Counted from the first letter of the stretch, positions 45,784 through 55,828 are shown. The stretch: DNA of 64,000 bases from Colwellia sp. 12G3 (GCF_002836775.1 NZ_PJAQ01000068.1:806001-870000); one strand, 5' to 3'. Numbers and translations: made by a program. The notes: a model not told the origin generated them from the sequence alone.

Positions 45784-48700
45784 TGATTGCTTGGTTTGCA
45801 CGAAATCATGTTGCCGCCAACTTACTATTAATTACTATTTTAATAGCGGGTTTATTTAGTTTATCTAATCGTATTCCCCTCGAAGTATTCCCCTCTTTTG
45901 CCACTGACCGTATTAACGTTAACGTGTCATTACGCGGCGCGACCCCAGAAGATGTAGAAAAGAGTATCTCTATTCGCATTGAAGAAGCCGTACAAGATTT
46001 GGAAGGCGTTAAGCAAATTGCCAGCCGTTCATCTGAAGGCTCTTCTGCTGTCAATATTGAAGTTGAGTCAGGCTATGATCCGCGCGAGATGCTCGCTGAT
46101 ATAAAAAGCCGCGTAGATGAAATAAATACTTTTCCTGCTGATGCAGAAAAACCCGTAGTCTCTTTAGCAACACGTAAACGGGAAGTCATCGCCGTAACTA
46201 TTGCCAGTATTTATAGCGAAAAAGAAACGCGTGAATTCGCTGAGAAAGTCAGAGATGATTTATTAAAAATTCCCGCCATTACTCAAGTTGAACTTAGCGG
46301 TGTGCGTGACTATGAAGTGTCTATTGAAGTGCCCCAAGACAAATTGCGCCAATATGATTTAACCATAGCGAAAATATCATCAGCCATTTCAGACTCCAGT
46401 ACTGATATTTCTGCCGGTAATTTAAAAACCAAAGGGGGTGACATATTATTACGTTCAAAAGGCCAAGCCTATCGCAAAAATGAGTTTGAAAAAATAGCGA
46501 TAAAAACTAATGTAGATGGATCTATCATTCGTTTGAGTGATATAGCACTCATCAAAGATGACTTCGAAGAAACCCCTGTACGCACTCGATTTAATGGTAA
46601 ACAAGCCGCTTTTATTGACGTTTATCGAATCGGACAACAAAGCGCAATTGACGTTGCCGATGCGGTGAGAACTTACATTGATGACCAACAAAGCAGCTTA
46701 CCTGTTGGCGTTGAATTAAGTTTTTGGGATGACGATTCTCAAATTGTTAAAAACCGTATTTCCACGCTAACCACCAGTGCCTTACAAGGTGGCATATTAG
46801 TGTTGGCGTTATTAACCTTATTCCTCAGACCCTCCATTGCCTTTTGGGTATTTATTGGTATTCCCATTTCTTTTATGGGCGCCTTTATTATGATGCCGGT
46901 CTTTGGTGTTACGTTAAATATCATGAGCTTATTTGGCTTTATCTTAGTGCTGGGTATCGTGGTAGACGATGCCATTGTCACCGGTGAGAATATTTACACG
47001 CACCTAAAAACAGCTGAATCAGGTGAAATGGCCGCCATTCGTGGCACCCAAGAAGTAGCCACACCAGTGACCTTTGGTGTGCTCACAACCGTCGCAGCAT
47101 TTCTGCCACTTGCCTTTATTGACGGCGCACGTGGCGCTTTATTCGCCCAAATTCCAGTCATCGTTATTCCGGTACTGATATTTTCTTTAATAGAATCAAA
47201 GTTCGTATTACCCTCTCACTTAAAACATTTGAAACTACGTTCAGAAAAAGAAAAACAATCAAAATTTAGTAAACTGCAACAAGGGTTTGCTGATGGTTTT
47301 GAGCGAGCAATAATCCGATTTTATCAACCACTATTAAAACGTGCCATTATAAATAAGACCGCAACTTTAGTCGGTTTTGTTGGTGTTTTCTTAGTTATTC
47401 TTGCCCTCATCATGAGCGGCTGGACAAAGTTTATTTTCTTCCCACGGATCCCAAGTGAAACAGTAAGAGCTTCGCTAACCTTACCCGCAGGTACGCCTTT
47501 TGAAGTGACCAATAAATATGTCCTTAAAATGGCTGAAAAGGCCGATGAACTGAAACAAAAGTATATTGAGCCATCAACCAATGGCAGTGTCATTATCAAT
47601 ATATTAGCGACTACAGGTAGTCGCGGTGGTGCTTCAAATCAAGGCAGTGTACGTTTTGAAATTACCCCGCCTGAATCACGCGAACTAGCAATTACCTCAA
47701 GCGAGCTGGTACGTGAGTGGCGTAAATTAATTGGCCCTATTCCTGGTGCTGAAAGTATTACCTTTAGAGCAGAAATAGGTCGTTCATCAGACCCTATTCA
47801 TGTGCAATTCAAAGCAAGTTCACTAGAGACGTTAAAGGAAGTGACCGATAAAGTTAAAGTACGATTAGCCACCTACCCGACAGTATTTGATATTGCTGAT
47901 AGCTTGTCTAATGGTAAAGAAGAGCTGCAAATTGAATTAACAGAACAAGGCAAAGCCTTAGGATTAACCCGTGTCAGTATTTCAAACCAAGTAAGACGTT
48001 CTTTCTTTGGTTCACAAGTACAACGTATTCAACGCGGTAGAGATGATGTGCGAGTAATGGTACGTCTACCATTAGATGAACGCCGAACTATGGCTGACTT
48101 AGAAGACATTCTTGTTGTCACTCCTTCTGGTGGCGCAGTACCACTGTCTCATGTGGCTAAGCTTATCCCTGGGAAAAGCCCATCAACTATCTCGAGAATT
48201 GATCGCTACCGTACGGCCAATGTTAGTGCTGATGTTGAGAAATCAAATACCAATATGACAGTGCTACAAGCTGATCTAAAAGCGTATTTAGATGAGTTAA
48301 TTATGCAATATCCTGGGGTAAGTCACTCGCTAGAAGGTGAAGCAAAAGAACAGCGTGAGTCTTTTGGCTCACTTGGTTGGGCGCTTGTATTTGTCTTTTT
48401 TATTATTTACGCGCTATTGGCCATCCCCTTTAAATCTTATATTCAACCGATCATAGTGATGAGTATTATCCCTTTTGGCATGATTGGCGCCGTTATTGGT
48501 CACTGGATAATGGGCATGGAATTGACCATCATGAGCTTACTCGGCATGTTGGCGTTAATTGGTGTAGTGGTAAATGACTCACTAGTGCTGGTCGATTTTA
48601 TCAATAAAAAGCGCAGTGAAGGCGGCGAGTTGATGGAAGCCGTGTTAACCGCAGGTGCTGCGCGATTCAGACCAGTAATGCTAACCAGTTTAACCACGTT

Positions 48701-48908
48701 TATTGGTTTAATGCCGTTATTGTTTGAACAATCTACTCAAGCGCAGTTTTTAATTCCTATGGCGGTATCATTAGGTTTTGGTATTTTATTCGCCACCTTT
48801 ATTACCTTGATATTAGTGCCGGTAAATTATTTAATTGTTGAGCGTTTAAAAGACTTATTTTCATCACAGTCATCTAGTGACCAACAAAACTTAGCGGCTC
48901 AAACTTAG
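45783..48908 (+). CDS. RND family efflux pump inner-membrane protein
   Basis: The 1041-residue transporter has 12 helices and two large periplasmic loops. It includes the N-terminal NLLLITILIAGLFSLSNRIPLEVFP, the pore-domain block RGATPEDVEKSISIRIEEAV, and helix-4 GIVVDDAIVTGEN with the Asp pair used for proton transfer. GVVVNDSLVLVDFIN repeats this in the second half. It belongs to the AcrB/CzcA superfamily; the HAE/multidrug type is most likely from the adaptor, but the substrate is unknown. It closes the three-gene operon. Confidence 0.95.
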   Translation: MIAWFARNHVAANLLLITILIAGLFSLSNRIPLEVFPSFATDRINVNVSLRGATPEDVEKSISIRIEEAVQDLEGVKQIASRSSEGSSAVNIEVESGYDPREMLADIKSRVDEINTFPADAEKPVVSLATRKREVIAVTIASIYSEKETREFAEKVRDDLLKIPAITQVELSGVRDYEVSIEVPQDKLRQYDLTIAKISSAISDSSTDISAGNLKTKGGDILLRSKGQAYRKNEFEKIAIKTNVDGSIIRLSDIALIKDDFEETPVRTRFNGKQAAFIDVYRIGQQSAIDVADAVRTYIDDQQSSLPVGVELSFWDDDSQIVKNRISTLTTSALQGGILVLALLTLFLRPSIAFWVFIGIPISFMGAFIMMPVFGVTLNIMSLFGFILVLGIVVDDAIVTGENIYTHLKTAESGEMAAIRGTQEVATPVTFGVLTTVAAFLPLAFIDGARGALFAQIPVIVIPVLIFSLIESKFVLPSHLKHLKLRSEKEKQSKFSKLQQGFADGFERAIIRFYQPLLKRAIINKTATLVGFVGVFLVILALIMSGWTKFIFFPRIPSETVRASLTLPAGTPFEVTNKYVLKMAEKADELKQKYIEPSTNGSVIINILATTGSRGGASNQGSVRFEITPPESRELAITSSELVREWRKLIGPIPGAESITFRAEIGRSSDPIHVQFKASSLETLKEVTDKVKVRLATYPTVFDIADSLSNGKEELQIELTEQGKALGLTRVSISNQVRRSFFGSQVQRIQRGRDDVRVMVRLPLDERRTMADLEDILVVTPSGGAVPLSHVAKLIPGKSPSTISRIDRYRTANVSADVEKSNTNMTVLQADLKAYLDELIMQYPGVSHSLEGEAKEQRESFGSLGWALVFVFFIIYALLAIPFKSYIQPIIVMSIIPFGMIGAVIGHWIMGMELTIMSLLGMLALIGVVVNDSLVLVDFINKKRSEGGELMEAVLTAGAARFRPVMLTSLTTFIGLMPLLFEQSTQAQFLIPMAVSLGFGILFATFITLILVPVNYLIVERLKDLFSSQSSSDQQNLAAQT

Positions 48909-49051
48909 CTGACTTTACCTGCTCTGCAATTATTGTTGAGCAGTATTAAGCAAACGTTGCTAAGTAAACACGCTAAAATTGTGCGTTCGTTAGGCAATTT
49001 ATGATTTTGGAAAATATTTATTAATAAAATAGCATAAAAAGCATTTTTTTC

Positions 49052-49081
49052 TTGTCAACTAGAGGTGAAATGCAATACAAT
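49052..49081 (+). promoter_or_regulatory. Stringent-type promoter for the tRNA-His/tRNA-Pro unit
   Basis: TTGTCA (49052-49057) and TACAAT (49076-49081) are 18 bases apart. The bases after the -10 box are GC-rich (CGCCGCGC), the discriminator typical of stable-RNA promoters repressed by ppGpp. The tRNA genes begin about 60 bases downstream. Confidence 0.7.
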
Positions 49082-49140
49082 CGCCGCGCTGTTAAGTAGC
49101 AGCATACATATTTCTATAATATGTATCAGTACACCTCAGT

Positions 49141-49217
49141 GGTGGCTATAGCTCAGTTGGTAGAGCCCCGGATTGTGATTCCGGTTGTCGAGGGTTCAAG
49201 TCCCTTTAGCCACCCCA
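49141..49217 (+). tRNA. tRNA-His (anticodon GTG)
   Basis: A 77-base cloverleaf with acceptor GGTGGCT pairing AGCCACC and the encoded CCA end. D loop AGCTCAGTTGG, anticodon loop TTGTGAT, T loop GGTTCAAGTCC. The leading extra G is the G-1 identity element of tRNA-His. Confidence 0.97.
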
Positions 49218-49263
49218 TTTTTCTTACCCCATAAGTTAAAATGTAAAACTACGAAAAAATAAT

Positions 49264-49340
49264 CGGTGATTAGCGCAGCTTGGTAGCGCACTTGGTTTGG
49301 GTCCAAGGGGTCGCAAGTTCGAATCTTGCATCACCGACCA
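49264..49340 (+). tRNA. tRNA-Pro (anticodon TGG)
   Basis: A 77-base cloverleaf starting CGGTGATTAGCGCAGC and ending ATCACCGACCA with encoded CCA. Anticodon loop TTTGGGT with anticodon TGG; T loop GTTCGAATC. It lies 46 bases after tRNA-His, so the two are co-transcribed. Confidence 0.97.
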
Positions 49341-49442
49341 CTTTTGAGTTAACTCCCCCGTAAATATTCATAAGAAAAACACACAACAAATTACCAACTC
49401 ATAAACTACTCCGGTGCATACCCTGTACTCATGTAAATCTAT

Positions 49443-49545
49443 AACGATTTTATTTGATTTAGAATGACTAAACCGAAACAAATTTGCCTTGTTATTGAAC
49501 AACGAGCAGAGCTCTGAGTTGGGAAGAAATTTAATCAAATTGGTA
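49443..49545. mobile_element. Truncated type A MITE, inverted relative to the 14-kb copy
   Basis: About 103 bases match the left part of the 14261-14524 element in reverse, including the full TTAATCAAATTGGTA end, with only a few differences. The opposite end is missing. It abuts the type B element, with TTA between them. Confidence 0.75.
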
Positions 49546-49548
49546 TTA

Positions 49549-49708
49549 TACCAATTACATTAATTAAGTGACCTATTTTATACGTAGGAAAAAGTGATAA
49601 GTTCAAGGCATTTATTTAACTAACTAGTTGTTCTAATTATTAAATAAATAACGCAGTAATTATTACTTTTAACAAGTAGAAATGATCACTTAGTTTGTGT
49701 GATTGGTA
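49549..49708. mobile_element. 160-bp MITE-like element (type B) with 3-bp TTA duplication
   Basis: The ends TACCAATTACATTAATTAAG (left) and the inverted TTAGTTTGTGTGATTGGTA (right) pair at about 20 of 25 positions. TTA flanks it at 49546-49548 and 49709-49711. It is non-coding. It directly adjoins the type A remnant; the ends of both begin TACCAA, so both may be moved by one transposase. Confidence 0.78.
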
Positions 49709-49711
49709 TTA

Positions 49712-50065
49712 CTACCAACTATTGCACAAAAGCAGCGTATTTCATTAGCATAGCTTGGCTGATTAAACACTACCAATTTGAATTGCTATTGTCTGACTAC
49801 AATACTGTTTGTCCGTTTTCGTCTGGTAGGCGATTACTTATGCATTCATTTAGATAGCTGTTGTTAGCAATATAGGAGTTAATCAAAAAGTATTTTTGGT
49901 TAACTTTATTTATCGTGGATACATTAAGATTAAAGTTTTTGATATGTTTCTGATGAATTGTTCGTACATGTTAGGGTTTCCCTATGGGTCTATTATGTAG
50001 AGTTCCTGCAGTCATTATGGGCGCTTGGCTATAGTGTAAATGCTAAGTGGGCTTGGTAAAGTCGT
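49712..50065. other. Non-coding stretch between MITEs and the DUF2182 gene
   Basis: About 350 bases with frequent stops in all frames and no clear hairpin, promoter or repeat that I could define. It is AT-rich and probably spacer or decayed sequence. Confidence 0.5.
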
Positions 50066-50830
50066 TTATACTAAATAACTTATGCCATAAAAAATCAACG
50101 CTACGCCTAATATTTTACTTAGCCTTTCCCCATTAGGTGCTAGCTTTTCAACTAAAACGACCAAGGTTAAAATTAAAATCCAGGTTAGATTCATTACCCC
50201 TGCAATGAAAAGTAGTGCCATTAAAAACCAGCAACAACCTAAGCAATAACTACCATGTTTTATACCTAAAGAAAGCGCACCTAAAATACCTTCACGCCAT
50301 TCACTAGCAATGAGTGATAGAGGTGAACGACATAAATGTAAACAATGCTGCTTATATGATGAAAATTGATAGCTGCCCGCGATAATGAGTAAACTAGCAC
50401 TGAAGATATTATTGTTACTTATCATCATCTGATTAAGTAATTCAAGATGGTGTAAGGCGAACTGTAAAAGAGCAATGATTAAACTATAAAAACACCAAGT
50501 GATTAAGTAACCAAGAGCAAAAAACAACGTTGGTGTATAACTAAATCCATTGGCTTGGCGTTTCTTATTAATACTTTCTACTAGCATAATAATTGGGAGC
50601 GCTGATGGTAACATCATACCTGCCATCATAATGGCCCACATAATAATAAGTAGCGATATATCAGATGTTGACCAAGTAGCTACAGGAGCCATATTCATGG
50701 TCATATCAAAGAGCATATAATACCAGCTAGCAAATATTACCAGTAATATGGTGCCAGAAATGGCTGCGCGTTCTATGCGAGCAGTAAAACGAGTGCCTGC
50801 TCGGGAATTTTTTGGCGTTTTATCAGGCAT
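50066..50830 (-). CDS. DUF2182 predicted metal-binding membrane protein
   Basis: The protein is about 254 residues with about six helices. IIMWAIMMAGMMLPSALPIIML is the conserved methionine-rich helix of DUF2182, and KHGSYCLGCCWFLM is its cysteine/glycine block. These Met and Cys residues suggest binding of a soft metal such as copper, though no member is well characterised. ATG 50830 overlaps the end of the DUF1326 gene by eight bases; the longer frame to 50878 is less likely. The two genes are a recurrent pair. Confidence 0.85.
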   Translation of the reverse strand: MPDKTPKNSRAGTRFTARIERAAISGTILLVIFASWYYMLFDMTMNMAPVATWSTSDISLLIIMWAIMMAGMMLPSALPIIMLVESINKKRQANGFSYTPTLFFALGYLITWCFYSLIIALLQFALHHLELLNQMMISNNNIFSASLLIIAGSYQFSSYKQHCLHLCRSPLSLIASEWREGILGALSLGIKHGSYCLGCCWFLMALLFIAGVMNLTWILILTLVVLVEKLAPNGERLSKILGVALIFYGISYLV

Positions 50831-51449
50831 TAGGCCAGTTTGATATAGCTTTGGCTGCAAAAGTATCTTGATAATCAAAAGCCAAGCTACCTCTGTTAAT
50901 TTTCAACGCCGAGGTTTTTCCAATAAAACCATCATTCCACATAAATCCACCTTCAGGGTAGCTGATATGAACGCGGTTTTCTTCACCCGTTACAGGGTTA
51001 ATCAAGGGAGCTTGTCCCATCTCTAAGATTCCGGCAATAGAAACAGTTGAAGTGTGATCTTGTGGATCCATCTCTATATCACACAAGATAGGCCCTTCAA
51101 ATTCTGTAAACGTTGCTGCTATGGCTTCAACAGGCATGCCCCCTGCTTGTCCAGACATTATGGTAGCGAGTGCAGTTACTTGAGCTTCATTTGCCGCATT
51201 GTCTATAAACAAGGCGCCCTTACCATTACCTTGGTGAATCGCTTTTGGCCACATGGCGACAAAAACCATTTTTAAACCAGTAAGATCTAAATCTTGATAA
51301 TGACCTTTAATTATCTTAAAGCCGAGAATAGCTTCACAACTGCCATCTTTGCTATCAGGAAAGCCCGAAAATTGACAACCACACCCGTGACTACAATTGC
51401 AGCTTTCTATCTGATGCATTGACAAAGCCCAAGGATATTCATTAGACAT
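50823..51449 (-). CDS. DUF1326 domain protein, partner of DUF2182
   Basis: The 208-residue soluble protein has MHQIESCNCSHGCGCQFSGFPD near the N-terminus, a cluster of four cysteines in the DUF1326 pattern that could bind a metal. The rest is beta-rich. GAGGAGC lies eight bases before ATG, a strong ribosome site. It is translated together with the membrane partner. A metal- or thiol-handling role is inferred from the cysteines and the pairing with DUF2182. Confidence 0.88.
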   Translation of the reverse strand: MSNEYPWALSMHQIESCNCSHGCGCQFSGFPDSKDGSCEAILGFKIIKGHYQDLDLTGLKMVFVAMWPKAIHQGNGKGALFIDNAANEAQVTALATIMSGQAGGMPVEAIAATFTEFEGPILCDIEMDPQDHTSTVSIAGILEMGQAPLINPVTGEENRVHISYPEGGFMWNDGFIGKTSALKINRGSLAFDYQDTFAAKAISNWPNA

Positions 51450-51530
51450 GATCTGCTCCTCATTTTTAAAAATAACGATGAACTAAGTATAGTTGAAGGC
51501 TAGGGCGTTAATATTAGTCTGTTATAATTT

Positions 51531-51757
51531 TTACTGATAAGCCCTGCTTAATAATTTGATGATAGCTATATCTACAAAATAGAAATGCTCTGCATGAAAG
51601 GGTTGACCGTAGGGTCTGAATATACCTGGAGCTTTATCATTTGAGGTTGTAGCCCATTGATACAAACAGTTCTTATGTAGCAGTTTTTGAGTTATGACGA
51701 AATGTCCGCCCTTTACCCAGCCTGTAGAACCATCTCCCCTTCTCTCGCGCCTAACAT
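51531..51757 (-). pseudogene. Possible remnant of an unidentified gene
   Basis: A minus-strand frame of about 75 codons ending at TAA 51531-51533 has no in-frame ATG or GTG near its beginning, yet its protein looks natural: GWVKGGHFVITQKLLHKN, then QWATTSNDKAPGIFRPYGQP and HAEHFYFVDI. Aromatic, Gly, Pro and His content is that of a folded enzyme rather than random AT-rich sequence. The family is not recognised. It may be the C-terminal remainder of a gene whose start was deleted. Confidence 0.35.
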
Positions 51758-51944
51758 AATTTCAAGCACAGATTAAATTATTAGAAACCACTAAGGAATT
51801 AATTATGCCTTAACGGAAGCTGCTTATTGGTCATATAAAGAGATGGCACACGGTTAGTTACACGGTACAAATTTCATTGCGGAATAAATTTAGCGGCAAC
51901 TTATTGCCCGGTAAATTTACATTTCTATTAGACCATTTCCATGA
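51758..51944. other. Non-coding spacer before the TonB receptor 3' end
   Basis: Remaining part of the roughly 495-base gap between the DUF1326 gene and the TonB receptor. I see no clear terminator hairpin or repeat here. Confidence 0.4.
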
Positions 51945-54638
51945 CTAAAAATTGTATCCTAGCCTTATATAGTAAGTCCCGCCCGCATTTCCCATCGGGC
52001 TATTTTCAGGATACTTTGCTCCCGTCAAACCGCTATAAGGATTAGTATCAGGAAAGTTATTAAACAAGTTTTCAGCGCCTACCACAAAACTATATTGGTC
52101 ATTATGACCAAAGCTGTAGGCAATTTCTGCATCCAAGGTCAGTTCCGCGGAAGGTTCAAGTGTCAGATTACTATCGCCAACGTGAGCCAGCCAATAATCA
52201 CTAAAGTAGTTGCCCCGTAATAATACTCGCCACGAACCCTGTATATGACGCCATGAAAGGTTGCCACGTTGGTTTGGCATACTGTCTTCTATCTGACGAA
52301 TACGTACATCATCGAGGGTCACAGGATTAAAGTAAGTCACTTCAGTGGTATTATAGTTATAGATCAAACTCAGTTCGCTTTGGCCTCCCGCCATTGAGAA
52401 TGGATAGCTAGCAACAATATCAACACCTTGGGTAGTCGTATTGAAATCATTCACATAAAAGCGGAATGAGCGCAATCCAGAGGCTCCACTAAAACCTGAA
52501 TCCTCAAGCGCTTGAGCTTGCTGAGCAGTAAGTTGAATATCTGCCGACTGGGTAATTCTATCTTCAAAATCTATTTGGTAGGCATCAATGAATAATTGCA
52601 AACGATCCATTGTTATAACTGCACCAACATTGTAATTTTTAGATTTTTCAGGTGTAAGTGCTTCGCCACCGTAGAGCATAGCAATCGCGTTGGTAGGCGG
52701 AATGGTACCTCGGTCTATCAATATGCCATTGTCCAGTAACGTTGTAATGTTGCTGATGTTCGATTGACCGGGTGTTGGTGCGCGAAACCCCGTTGAGTGA
52801 GTGGCTCGCAGAGCAACAACTTCATTTATTTTCCAACCGGCAGATAATTTATAATTGGTGGTAGCGCTAAAGGTATCGTAATTTTCCCAACGTATAGCAG
52901 CCCCTAATAATAGTTCATTGGTGACTTGCGCTTCATAATCAGCATAGAGTGAAATGTTAGACTGATCCCACTTACCTGTAACATTAGGACTGAAGCCAGA
53001 AAAACCGTTAGAGCCAATACTAAAACCTTGATCAACGAATACCCCTGGTTGCCAAGAAGCGTCCTCACCAGCTTGTACCTCAAATTGTTCTTTGTGCCAC
53101 TCAAAGCCAGCAGCTATGTGCTGTTCAATATCGGTGTTGAGCATGTAAGTGAAGTCAGCGTTAATATTCTGCTCTTGTTGAATATAGGTTCCCGGCCGAA
53201 ATTTTGTTGGACTATCGGGGCCCATCGATGCATTAACGGTGTTATTAATATAAAAATCTGCCTCATTGCGACCAAAGCCAACACTCACATCCCAAGTCAT
53301 ATCATTACCCAATATTCCGCGAATACCGGTTACCAGTGAAGAATCGTTGAGATCACTCCCGAACAGAGGTGTAAAACCACCGGGGAACATATCGTTATAA
53401 ACAAAACAATTTGTATCTGCAATAACTGTAGCAAGTCCTTCGGTATCATAAATATCGACTCCGCCATTATTGTTGACATCTGTTTGCGGGCAATTTCCTG
53501 ATGTACCATCAGGGGTTACATCTGCGACAAGGCGGTCGTAACGTTGTATCCATCCTTGCTCATCTAAGTCAGTCCGAATAAAACCATTATCATCAACTAT
53601 TTGCTCTCTAGTTATGGTGTTGTTATCAATATCAACTAGAAATGGAATTGAATTACCATTGGCATCAACGTCTGCCCCCGCTAAATTCAACGCAGAGCCA
53701 AATACACCCCCTCTTGTGTTTGGGTTACGAAAGCTAAAGCCTGTTTCCACTTTACGTTCAGCATAATTGCCAAAGGCATACCATTCTTTGTTGTTCTTTA
53801 GATCAAGGCCCATGTTAATAAATGTTTTAACGTCATTAAGCACATCGGCGGATCCCCACGTTTGAGCCGGATTTGCAACGGCGTTGTTACCATTGGCGAT
53901 TAATTCAGCGGCATCATCTTTCTGTACTGAACGACTAAAGGGTTGTACTTGGCGGTATTCAAGACTGGTATTGATAAAACCATTCGCAGTTAAAGGCATT
54001 CCTATGTTACCGGCAAGCTGATAAAAATCACCATCCCCTTCAAACGTTTTACCCAATTTGACATCAAAAGAGCCTCCGTCAGGGGCCTGTTTAAGCATAA
54101 AATTCATTACCCCTGCAACCGCATCAGCACCATATTGCGCAGATGCACCGTCTCGTAGAATATCGAGTCGTTTGATTGCAATAGCAGGAATTACCGAGAT
54201 ATCGGGCCCCTGTGAACCATCTGAAACACCTCCACCAATGAAGGATATAACGGATGAACGATGTCGACGCTTGCCATTTACTAGAACCAAAGTAGCATCT
54301 GAGGGTAAACCCCGAAGACTTACCGGCCTTACCAGACTGGCTGCATCACCGGTAGCCCTTACATTATAAGAGGGGACAATTTTGCTGATCAAATCTGACA
54401 TATCACTACCCGCTTGCTCTACTACATCGACAGCAGAAATAATATCAACAGGCCCCAGTGAATCAGTGACTGAGCGACCGGATATGCGAGTACCAATAAT
54501 AATAATTTTTTCTAGCTCTGCATCTGTAGCCGCTTTAACATGCACATCATTATCGTCATCAGCTTGTGCATGTACCTCTGACAAACTCAAATTATTGAAT
54601 ATTGTTATAATAAACAGCAATAATATCTTTTTTTTCAA
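51945..54638 (-). CDS. TonB-dependent outer membrane receptor
   Basis: The 897-residue receptor has a signal peptide (to about SEVHAQ), a TonB-box-like start IIIIGTRISGRSV, a plug domain (about 55-180) with VRPVSLRGLPSDATLVLVNGKRRHRS and RDGASAQYGADAVAGVMNFML, and a 22-strand barrel ending in an aromatic residue (YIRLGYNF). It imports an unknown ligand using the proton gradient; carbohydrates or peptides are common for this family. The start is TTG 54638 with a modest AGAG ribosome site; no better start is near. It is paralogous to the receptors at 59861 and 63204. Confidence 0.92.
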   Translation of the reverse strand: MKKKILLLFIITIFNNLSLSEVHAQADDDNDVHVKAATDAELEKIIIIGTRISGRSVTDSLGPVDIISAVDVVEQAGSDMSDLISKIVPSYNVRATGDAASLVRPVSLRGLPSDATLVLVNGKRRHRSSVISFIGGGVSDGSQGPDISVIPAIAIKRLDILRDGASAQYGADAVAGVMNFMLKQAPDGGSFDVKLGKTFEGDGDFYQLAGNIGMPLTANGFINTSLEYRQVQPFSRSVQKDDAAELIANGNNAVANPAQTWGSADVLNDVKTFINMGLDLKNNKEWYAFGNYAERKVETGFSFRNPNTRGGVFGSALNLAGADVDANGNSIPFLVDIDNNTITREQIVDDNGFIRTDLDEQGWIQRYDRLVADVTPDGTSGNCPQTDVNNNGGVDIYDTEGLATVIADTNCFVYNDMFPGGFTPLFGSDLNDSSLVTGIRGILGNDMTWDVSVGFGRNEADFYINNTVNASMGPDSPTKFRPGTYIQQEQNINADFTYMLNTDIEQHIAAGFEWHKEQFEVQAGEDASWQPGVFVDQGFSIGSNGFSGFSPNVTGKWDQSNISLYADYEAQVTNELLLGAAIRWENYDTFSATTNYKLSAGWKINEVVALRATHSTGFRAPTPGQSNISNITTLLDNGILIDRGTIPPTNAIAMLYGGEALTPEKSKNYNVGAVITMDRLQLFIDAYQIDFEDRITQSADIQLTAQQAQALEDSGFSGASGLRSFRFYVNDFNTTTQGVDIVASYPFSMAGGQSELSLIYNYNTTEVTYFNPVTLDDVRIRQIEDSMPNQRGNLSWRHIQGSWRVLLRGNYFSDYWLAHVGDSNLTLEPSAELTLDAEIAYSFGHNDQYSFVVGAENLFNNFPDTNPYSGLTGAKYPENSPMGNAGGTYYIRLGYNF

Positions 54639-54913
54639 AATATATATTCTCTTAGTAAACGTTATTAATGCCGCCTCAGATAAATTTTATTGCTAATATA
54701 AACAATAATTAATCAGAAGATACGCTGTAGGCTACACTATAGTCGTGTTATCAATAAATTGCGTCGAACAACTAATAAGCACTATTTTCAGTTTACTAAT
54801 GGATAGTCATGATTTAAAAAGTTAGAGTTTACGTATTGATGACCTATTTATAGATATTTAATCCCCCTTTCGATTGGCAAGAGATTAAAAACTTTGATAT
54901 ACCGGAGATTTTT

Positions 54914-55828
54914 GTGAAAGCATATTTGGCGCTACTAGCATTATTATATTTACCTTCATCTTATTGCTCCGCCGTTGAAAGTAATATTCCATTATTAGCC
55001 ATTGAAGGGGTTAACTGGACGCGCGAAGAAGTTGCCTATATTAAAGCGATGAATCAAAAGGGCAGTATTACCATTGCGACAAAAATTAGTACCGCAGTAT
55101 ATGTCCCCCATGAAGATGGTTCACATTCGGGTTTTCATTATAACGTACTTGAAGAATTTGCAAATCTTGTAGGGATAAAAATTGAAAGTAAAATAGTGAC
55201 TTGGAACGATTATTTTTATAAACAAGGTGAAGATTTAGCAAGAGTTAAGGTAGATTCCAATTACGCTTATGTGCCTGCGCTCATCGAAGAAGTTGATCTT
55301 TATATCGATGGCATAACCGCGCTAGCTTGGCGTGAAAAAATGTTTGATATTGTTAAATATGTCCCTTCTCGTCAAATGCTTATTGCTAGAGTTGATAATA
55401 AACCTGAGCAGATTTCAGCGTTGAATAATAAGTCTTGTGTGATGGTAAGTAATACCTCGATGGAGCGGAATCTTGAAAAGATTAAAAAACGGAATAATAT
55501 CGATTTCAACTGCATTACCACAGATAACTTTGACCGAATGGATAAAATGGTTTCACAAGGCCAAGTAGATTTTACGGTATATGATAGTGATAGAGCCTTT
55601 GCTGCTTTGAAAAATTTCAACAACTTAACCATTTTATGGCCAATCAGTGACGTGCAATTTATGGGCTGGGCAATCAACAAGAAAAATAAAATACTTAAAG
55701 GCATTCTAGAAAAATATATTAAATATGCACAAGAAAACGCTATCCTAGATAAATATTGGCAACTTTCTTATGGCGTAACATTCGTCGAATATATGAAGGT
55801 ATTAAATTTGGGAGTCTCAAAAAATTAA
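54914..55828 (+). CDS. Periplasmic solute-binding protein (SBP_bac_3 type)
   Basis: The 304-residue protein has a signal peptide (to about YCSA) and a type-3 solute-binding fold: GSITIATKISTAVYVP, NVLEEFANLVGIKIE, IDGITALAWREKMFDI, and a second lobe with VMVSNTSMERNLEK. Such proteins bind amino acids or small anions and also act as sensor inputs. Start is GTG 54914 with GGAG seven bases upstream. No transporter genes follow; instead its stop lies within the likely start of a histidine kinase gene, so a sensory role is more likely than transport. Confidence 0.88.
   Translation: MKAYLALLALLYLPSSYCSAVESNIPLLAIEGVNWTREEVAYIKAMNQKGSITIATKISTAVYVPHEDGSHSGFHYNVLEEFANLVGIKIESKIVTWNDYFYKQGEDLARVKVDSNYAYVPALIEEVDLYIDGITALAWREKMFDIVKYVPSRQMLIARVDNKPEQISALNNKSCVMVSNTSMERNLEKIKKRNNIDFNCITTDNFDRMDKMVSQGQVDFTVYDSDRAFAALKNFNNLTILWPISDVQFMGWAINKKNKILKGILEKYIKYAQENAILDKYWQLSYGVTFVEYMKVLNLGVSKN

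Noticed and set aside
48920-48947. Short hairpin after the RND pump gene
   Set aside because: Only six paired bases and no T-run; too weak to support.
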